DNA of 18,104 nucleotides from Proteobacteria bacterium UBA7447 (lineage in GTDB: Bacteria > Pseudomonadota > Gammaproteobacteria > Arenicellales > UBA868), in contig DLPX01000039.1 in NCBI GenBank assembly GCA_002477475.1, forward strand, positions 2,604 to 20,707, written 5' to 3'. A model generated the notes under the pieces. That model searched no databases. It saw only the letters and a list, made by a program, of their open reading frames with translations, and was not told the origin of the DNA. The position numbers and the translations under genes were made by a program. Below, in pieces: positions 13,352 to 18,104 of this stretch; position 1 is the first letter of the stretch; each line of letters opens with the position of its first letter.

Positions 13352-14308
13352 ATGAAGTCCATTACCAGGTCCGTCATTGTAGCTGCGGCCACATTTTGTG
13401 TTGGGATGACGGCCGCCCAGGCGGAAACCCGGGTTACCTATAAATCTGCCAAGAGCACCTCGTCTTACTATCAAATGGCGGTACAGATTGCCGAGGCCAT
13501 GAAGACAGGTTCCAGCGGACAGATCATCGTAACGGTGGAAGAAAGCCAGGGGTCCGTACAGAATGTCATGGAGGCTGCGGTACGCACCGGCAATTACGTA
13601 TTCACTACTCCGCCGGTGCTCGTGAGACTGGCTCAGGGCGGCAAGGCCATGTTTAAGGACAAAGCCAACCCGAAGTTCGATGAGATTCGCGCCCTTTTCC
13701 CCATTCCGTCTCTCACCATGCATTTCGTCATGCGTGCCGACAGTGGCGTATCTACCTTTGCAGATCTCGAGGGAAAAACCGTACTTATCGGGAAAGGATC
13801 GTTCGGCGCACGTGAGGGTGCGAAATACCTGAAATTGTTCGGCCTCGAAGGCAAAGTGACTCTCGCCGATGTTGAGCTCAACAACGCTGTCCCGGCGCTT
13901 AAGAACAAGCAGATCGATGGTTTTGTCACGGCAGGATCCTATCCCGCGCCCAATGTCATCGAAGCTGCCGCAAGCACAGGTGTGACAGTGCTCTCGCTAT
14001 CTGAAGAGCAGATTGCCCAAACGAAGCGGACACGGCTGGTCATTCCTGCTGGCACCTATGCGGGGATCAACAACGAAATCATCACTACGTCTCTGCCCGT
14101 GGTTGCCCACACCACTACCAGCATGAATGACGACACAGCTTATCAGTTGACCAAGACCTACTGGGAGCAAAAATCCGGCATGGGCGCTGCGGCAGCCTGG
14201 TGGAACGGTGTGTCCGGCGGACTCCTGGAAAACATTTACGGCAAGGTCCATCCGGGAGCCAAGCGGTACTACCAGGAAGCCGGGATGAGCCTGCCTGAAG
14301 GAAGCTAA
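13352..14308 (+). CDS. TAXI-type TRAP transporter solute-binding protein
   Basis: The 318-aa product has a signal peptide (residues 1-24, ending AAQA, cut before ETRVTYKS) and the TAXI family pattern: SSYYQMAVQIAEAM, then SQGSVQNVMEAAVRTGNY, LEGKTVLIGKGSFGAR, NNAVPALKNKQIDGFVTAG (about 178-195), and a C-terminal segment NGVSGGLLENIYGKVHPGAK. These proteins bind an organic acid or amino acid-like solute in the periplasm and pass it to a fused membrane subunit. The solute here is not known. A good ribosome binding site (AAAGGAG at 13337-13343) supports the start. The membrane subunit gene follows after a 112-bp gap with two hairpins. Confidence 0.93.
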   Translation: MKSITRSVIVAAATFCVGMTAAQAETRVTYKSAKSTSSYYQMAVQIAEAMKTGSSGQIIVTVEESQGSVQNVMEAAVRTGNYVFTTPPVLVRLAQGGKAMFKDKANPKFDEIRALFPIPSLTMHFVMRADSGVSTFADLEGKTVLIGKGSFGAREGAKYLKLFGLEGKVTLADVELNNAVPALKNKQIDGFVTAGSYPAPNVIEAAASTGVTVLSLSEEQIAQTKRTRLVIPAGTYAGINNEIITTSLPVVAHTTTSMNDDTAYQLTKTYWEQKSGMGAAAAWWNGVSGGLLENIYGKVHPGAKRYYQEAGMSLPEGS

Positions 14309-14317
14309 CGCCGTTAA

Positions 14318-14351
14318 CCCTGCTCCCGGCGAGGAGCGGGGCTTTCTCTGT
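14318..14351 (+). terminator. attenuator-like hairpin after the TRAP binding-protein gene
   Basis: CCCTGCTCC (14318-14326) pairs with GGAGCGGGG (14333-14341) around a 6-nt loop, with one G-U pair. A T-rich stretch (CTTTCTCTGTT) follows. It sits 10 bp after the stop, as expected for partial termination that keeps the binding protein in excess over the membrane subunit. Confidence 0.55.
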
Positions 14352-14352
14352 T

Positions 14353-14387
14353 GAGCTCGGTTCGGCGGTAATCGCCGGACCGGGCTC
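14353..14387 (+). promoter_or_regulatory. strong 15-bp hairpin between TRAP genes
   Basis: GAGCTCGGTTCGGCG (14353-14367) pairs with CGCCGGACCGGGCTC (14373-14387) around GTAAT, with only two G-U pairs. No T-tract follows, so RNA stabilisation or processing is more likely than termination. It ends 33 bp before the permease ATG and could also affect its translation. Confidence 0.5.
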
Positions 14388-14420
14388 CCAGTCCCTATCG
14401 TTCACGGCGCAACCCCTTTC

Positions 14421-16175
14421 ATGCCCCTTTCAAAAAGCCTCTGGGTTCTGCTCGGCGCGACTTCGATCGTATTCCATCTATCGTTGATCTTCAGCGGGCT
14501 CGTGCCAAACCTTGTCAGTCGACCACTGCATATGGCACTCGCTTTGCCGTGGGTCTTTCTGTTCGCCTCACAAGGCCTCCCGAGCCGTATCAGTGGTGCG
14601 ATCTTTTCCATCATCGGAATCGCGTGCTGTCTATTTATTGTGCTGAACGAGTCTGCACTCTCGGATCAGTATGGTTACTTGAGCGGCTCTCTTCAGACCG
14701 CCGTCGCGGGTGCTTTGCTGTTAATTGTGCTTGAGATGGCACGCAGGGCGATCAGCTGGCCACTGCCTTTGGTGGCAGGGCTGGCGTTGGTGTACGGCAT
14801 CTGGGGGCAACACCTGCCCGGGGAATTCGGTCATCCGGGATTGCCTCTGCAAAGCTTCCTCGGGACCTTGATCATTACAGAAGGAGGACTTTGGGGGAAA
14901 CTCACGGGGATCTCGGTCAGTATTGTCGCAATATTTGTCATCTTTGGCGCCGTGCTGAACGCCGGCGAGGCCGGTCAGGGATTCATGAACCTTGCGACCG
15001 CCGCAGCAGGTCGGCTCAAAGGCGGCGCTGCCAAGGTCTCAGTGCTTTCTTCAGCGCTTTTCGGATCTATCTCCGGTTCCGCCTCAGCGAATGTCGCGTC
15101 AACCGGCGCGATCACCATGCCTGCAATGACTCGGCTGGGCTATCCGAAACGAATCGCCGGCGCCGTTGAGGCCGTTGCTTCGTCGGGCGGGCAAATCATG
15201 CCTCCTCTGATGGGTGCCGGCGCCTTTGTGATGGTAGAGCTCACAGGGGTTCCCTACACCGGGATCATGGCGGCGGCGTTGCTGCCTGCCCTGCTCTATT
15301 TCCTCACCGTCTGGGTCGGCATCAACGCATATACGCACCGCTATCAGTTGGGGGCGCTTGGCAAAGACGACCAACCAGACCTTCGGATCGTTGTGATCAC
15401 CACATTATTCTTTCTGGTGCCTTTCGCGATATTGCTCGAGCGCATGCTGCTGGTGGGCTACACCCCGCAATATGCGGCTTGTGTTGCCATTGTTGCAGCT
15501 CTGGTGCTTTTGAACTTCGACAGCCATTTCAGTTTTTCCGTCACCCGAACCCTTAAACGGCTGGAAAGCACCTGTATCAGTTCCGGCACTCAAATCGCCA
15601 CCATTGCCTCGATTATTTTATGCGCCAGTATCGTTATCGGTGTTCTCGCGCAAACAGGGCTGGGCATCAAGATAACGTCGCTAATCATATCCGTGTCGGG
15701 CGATCAGCTATGGCCGGCGCTGCTTTTGACCGCGCTCGCATGCCTGCTGCTCGGCATGGAGGTGCCCACAACGGCGGCCTATATCATCTGCGTATCGGTA
15801 GCGGGACCTGCTCTGCAAAACCTTGGCCTGGATTTGCTGACCACGCATCTCTTTGTCTTCTGGTTCGCTTTGTTATCAACCATAACGCCGCCGGTCTGCG
15901 GTGCCGTGTTTATTGCTGCCGGCATGGTCAACGAGAACTGGCTGAAAGTTGCTGTGAGCGCGATGGCGCTCGGTATCGGGCTTTATCTCGTTCCTATCGG
16001 CATGGTTGTTAATGACGATCTGATCCGGTTAGAGCAAGCCCCTCTGCTTGCACTGATAGCGGCTGTAAAGACCGGCTTAAGTTTGTCCGCAATCGCCTAT
16101 GGCGTCATTTCACCGCTGGCAGCATGGATCCGATTGCTGCTGACAGGATGCGGCTTCCTGCTGCTGCTTATTTAG
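14421..16175 (+). CDS. fused TRAP transporter membrane subunit (TAXI type)
   Basis: The 584-aa product has about 14-16 membrane helices and the signature of fused DctQ-DctM TAXI permeases: EGGLWGKLTGISVSIVAIF (from about residue 154), KVSVLSSALFGSISGSASAN (from about 206), and ASSGGQIMPPLMGAGAFVM (from about 253). Late helices include LLGMEVPTTAAYIICVSVAG and a TPPVCGAVF stretch. It works with the TAXI binding protein upstream, importing its ligand with a sodium gradient (known family mechanism). The length is at the short end of the fused family. No ribosome binding site is visible at the ATG (14421). Confidence 0.92.
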   Translation: MPLSKSLWVLLGATSIVFHLSLIFSGLVPNLVSRPLHMALALPWVFLFASQGLPSRISGAIFSIIGIACCLFIVLNESALSDQYGYLSGSLQTAVAGALLLIVLEMARRAISWPLPLVAGLALVYGIWGQHLPGEFGHPGLPLQSFLGTLIITEGGLWGKLTGISVSIVAIFVIFGAVLNAGEAGQGFMNLATAAAGRLKGGAAKVSVLSSALFGSISGSASANVASTGAITMPAMTRLGYPKRIAGAVEAVASSGGQIMPPLMGAGAFVMVELTGVPYTGIMAAALLPALLYFLTVWVGINAYTHRYQLGALGKDDQPDLRIVVITTLFFLVPFAILLERMLLVGYTPQYAACVAIVAALVLLNFDSHFSFSVTRTLKRLESTCISSGTQIATIASIILCASIVIGVLAQTGLGIKITSLIISVSGDQLWPALLLTALACLLLGMEVPTTAAYIICVSVAGPALQNLGLDLLTTHLFVFWFALLSTITPPVCGAVFIAAGMVNENWLKVAVSAMALGIGLYLVPIGMVVNDDLIRLEQAPLLALIAAVKTGLSLSAIAYGVISPLAAWIRLLLTGCGFLLLLI

Positions 16176-16192
16176 CCCAGGGCTTATTTTTT
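16174..16192. terminator. weak hairpin with T-run between convergent genes
   Basis: AGCC (16174-16177) and GGCT (16181-16184) form a short stem with a 3-nt loop, overlapping the TRAP stop. It is followed by TATTTTTT (16185-16192) on the plus strand. A short stem but a good T-run, in the 15 bp between convergent genes. Confidence 0.35.
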
Positions 16193-16625
16193 AGCAGTGT
16201 AAGTTACTCACTGTGCCATCCGGCATTACCGTCCGACAGAAAATGGCTTGCGACAGATTCCGGGATCCTGAAAGCGAAGCCCCGTAAAGATTTGCATCCG
16301 TAAAGTCTGTGCCATGAAGATCAGCCCAGGTAAAATTAGCCGATCGTACGTCGGCTCCGATTAGGATGGCGTTTTTAAGTCCTGTACGCATGAAGTTGGC
16401 CTGACGCAGATCTGCGCCTGTCAAAGTAGTGCCGGCTAGTTCCTTATAGCTGAGATCTGCATCTGAAAGGGTGCAATTTGGGCAGTTCCCGGTTCTTACA
16501 AGTTGCATGCGCTCTGCAAGATGAGGCACCGGCGTGTCCCATTGGTGGGCCGCTGTCTGACCACTTGACAACAAAGTCAGTGAGCTGACGTACAGACAGG
16601 TAAGAAAAATATGAACACGCATCAT
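16191..16625 (-). CDS. secreted pentapeptide-repeat protein
   Basis: From the ATG at 16625 (144 aa, ribosome binding site GGAG at 16631-16634) it has a signal peptide (hydrophobic core to about residue 22, cut near AAA). It then runs into pentapeptide repeats of the A(D/N)LXX type (ADLSY, ADLRQ, ANFMR, ADVRS, ANFTW, ADLHG, ANLYG; residues 56-115). Cysteines at 48, 51, 130 and 144 could form disulfides outside the cytoplasm. An NCPNC-like start (48-51) and a FCRTVMPDG end are typical of exported repeat proteins. The role is unknown. It is convergent with the TRAP permease and divergent from the MFS gene. Confidence 0.85.
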   Translation of the reverse strand: MMRVHIFLTCLYVSSLTLLSSGQTAAHQWDTPVPHLAERMQLVRTGNCPNCTLSDADLSYKELAGTTLTGADLRQANFMRTGLKNAILIGADVRSANFTWADLHGTDFTDANLYGASLSGSRNLSQAIFCRTVMPDGTVSNLHC

Positions 16626-16722
16626 AGTGTTCTCCAAGACTGTTCTTTCGACAAAACTTTACATTAGAAATACGAATACGAGCAACTTCGAGAAATGACT
16701 TTCCTGAGAGCGGGCTGGTCTG

Positions 16723-17916
16723 ATGTCTGAACTTTCTCAGACACAGAAGATCAAATGCATGATTGCTTTGATCTCCGCGCTGGCGGTCGTTTCCATCACG
16801 AGTTCTCTGAACTGGCCCATCCTGGCCGAGGCTTTACGCAATCAGGGTTACTCGGAATCCTTGATTGGCATCAATGCTGCCGCCCAGTTCGCGGGAATCA
16901 TTATCGTCGCCCTTGCTGCCCCGCGGATTATCCCGGCTCTGGGCTTTTTTAAGGCCATATTGCTCGGCTTTGCGATTGTTGCCCTCGCTCTCATTGCCCT
17001 ACCAGCGTTTCGCAGTTTTGAGACCTGGCTCGTCATCCGCTTTATTCTGGGTGTGGGCAATTCCCTGCTCTTTACAGCGGGAGACACCTGGGTAAACCAG
17101 ATTGTCGACGACAGGGTTCGGGGTCGTTGGATGGGAATCTATGTCACGGTAGGCATGGCCGGCTGGGCTGTCGGCCCCATTCTGGGCGCCTATCTGGATC
17201 CCGACACAGTTTGGCCATTCATCTCTGGCCTGATAGCCGTCGCTATTGCTGCCTGTTTCCTGATGCCTGCGCGCAGGCTTGATATCAGGCTGAGCACATC
17301 TGAGCGGACTCTCGCGCTAGGTCTTGCCACGGTTTTTCTCGCCGCGCCCACCGTGCTGTTGTCTTCAGCGATGTTCGGAATCGTGGAAGGGGCGATGCAG
17401 TCTTTTGCGCACCTCTACACCATGGATGTGCTCGGCACGCAGTATCGTCAGACAGGCTATGCAGTCATTTGGGTAGGTGCTGTGGCGGCTATCTTCTTTC
17501 AATACCCGATCGGTTGGCTGGCGGACAAAATAAATCGGCACTGGTTACTGATCTTGTGCGTTTTGGTACTGATGCTGTCGATCCTGCTCTTCCCTACCCT
17601 CATAGAAGGCAGTTTGGCAGAGTGGCGGCAACCGCAAGCTCTTGCGCTCTGGACCGTAGTCAGTCTTTGGGGCGGCGCAATGGGCGGCATATTTACCGTG
17701 GGCATTACTCTGCTCGGCCAACGCTTTCGGGGCGTAGAACTGGTCTCTGCCAACGCGGTCTTTTCGGTTCTTTTTGGCGTTGGCGGGCTGCTCGGCCCGT
17801 TTATCGTGGGAACCACAATGAGCGCGATCGGGCCGGCTGGCTTTCCTGCCTCACTACTGGCCGCAGTGGGGCTCTACACGCTATTTGCCGTCTACCGCCA
17901 GCTTACCCGGCACTGA
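16723..17916 (+). CDS. MFS transporter, 12 helices (YcaD-like)
   Basis: The 397-aa product has about 12 membrane helices. The first half has RFILGVGNSLLFTAGDTWVN and DDRVRGRWMGIYVTVGMA, a pattern known in the YcaD-type MFS group, followed by GPILGAYL. The second half has IGWLADKINRHW (motif A copy) and GQRFRGVELVSAN near the end. The substrate is unknown. The start at 16723 has a GAGAGCGGG stretch upstream, about 9-17 bp before the ATG. It is divergent from the pentapeptide-repeat gene across an 86-98-bp gap. Confidence 0.85.
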   Translation: MSELSQTQKIKCMIALISALAVVSITSSLNWPILAEALRNQGYSESLIGINAAAQFAGIIIVALAAPRIIPALGFFKAILLGFAIVALALIALPAFRSFETWLVIRFILGVGNSLLFTAGDTWVNQIVDDRVRGRWMGIYVTVGMAGWAVGPILGAYLDPDTVWPFISGLIAVAIAACFLMPARRLDIRLSTSERTLALGLATVFLAAPTVLLSSAMFGIVEGAMQSFAHLYTMDVLGTQYRQTGYAVIWVGAVAAIFFQYPIGWLADKINRHWLLILCVLVLMLSILLFPTLIEGSLAEWRQPQALALWTVVSLWGGAMGGIFTVGITLLGQRFRGVELVSANAVFSVLFGVGGLLGPFIVGTTMSAIGPAGFPASLLAAVGLYTLFAVYRQLTRH

Positions 17917-17930
17917 TCTAAGGCACCCCG

Positions 17931-18104
17931 TCATTCACCTTCCGGCGGTCTCTTGAGACCCAGAAACTTAAGGCGCTGTCTTTCTGCTTCTTTTTCGCGC
18001 TGAACCGTAATCGCTTACACAAGATCGATTTCTTCCTGGGTTTTGCAGGATTGATTAATCGGGCCATCCTCTTGCTTCTGAGACACCGCTGAAACGGTGT
18101 CGGC
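17931..18104 (-). pseudogene. 3' part of a gene with an in-frame TAA, open at the window edge
   Basis: The minus-strand frame entering from the right edge is protein-like (DTVSAVSQKQEDGPINQSCK, TQEEIDLV) and meets TAA at 18015-18017. The same frame then continues as AITVQREKEAERQRLKFLGL, with KRPPEGE, to TGA at 17931-17933. Both halves are charged and match in composition, so one nonsense change, for example CAA to TAA, in a short coiled-coil-like protein is likely. If the stop is real, the protein simply ends at 18015. The start lies outside the window and the family is unknown. Confidence 0.45.

Noticed and set aside
1..18104. CRISPR arrays, tRNA or rRNA genes, insertion sequences
   Set aside because: No regular spaced repeats, cloverleaf or transposase-like frame was seen on either strand.

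Overview
The window looks like a chromosomal segment of a free-living, probably marine gammaproteobacterium. That is an inference from gene content (TAXI-type TRAP transporter, DUF1289 and DUF2470 proteins, MaoC hydratase, EamA exporter, YHS and pentapeptide-repeat secreted proteins), moderate GC and strong Shine-Dalgarno sites. No rRNA, tRNA, CRISPR array, integrase or transposase could be seen.

Layout. Positions 1-1784 are AT-rich, with very small genes: a run of short membrane peptides on the plus strand (162-858, two overlapping by 8 bp), a secreted-protein gene interrupted by an in-frame TGA (993-1232), and about 550 bp with inverted repeats. Next come an MFS transporter with an unclear start (1785-3011), a secreted AhpD/CMD-like protein (3074-3463) and a divergent ABM-type monooxygenase (3558-3914). 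Positions 4016-6769 form one minus-strand block: three genes of unknown function, a gene that appears frameshifted, two tiny membrane proteins of 33 and 46 aa, then DUF1289 and DUF2470.

Positions 6915-9615 are minus-strand: a YHS protein, a peroxiredoxin and a two-domain GNAT enzyme, plus a separate GNAT gene divergent from an EamA/DMT transporter (9688-10560). A 16-bp palindrome lies at this divergent start. Positions 10794-13094, minus strand, hold a YobH-like small membrane protein, an unknown protein, a MaoC hydratase, a small dimeric-barrel protein and a ZIP-like membrane protein. Positions 13352-16175 are a complete TAXI TRAP transporter (binding protein, tandem hairpins, fused permease). 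The window ends with a pentapeptide-repeat secreted protein, a second MFS transporter and the 3' part of a minus-strand gene with an in-frame TAA.

How they work together. Most of the block is transport and housekeeping. The clear functional unit is the TRAP operon, where hairpins between binding protein and permease probably set their ratio. The least explained material is the 4.9-6.8 kb unknown cluster and the set of peptides under 65 aa. Three loci (993-1232, 4877-5391, 17931-18104) read as genes disrupted by one lesion each, which could be real decay, assembly error or recoding.
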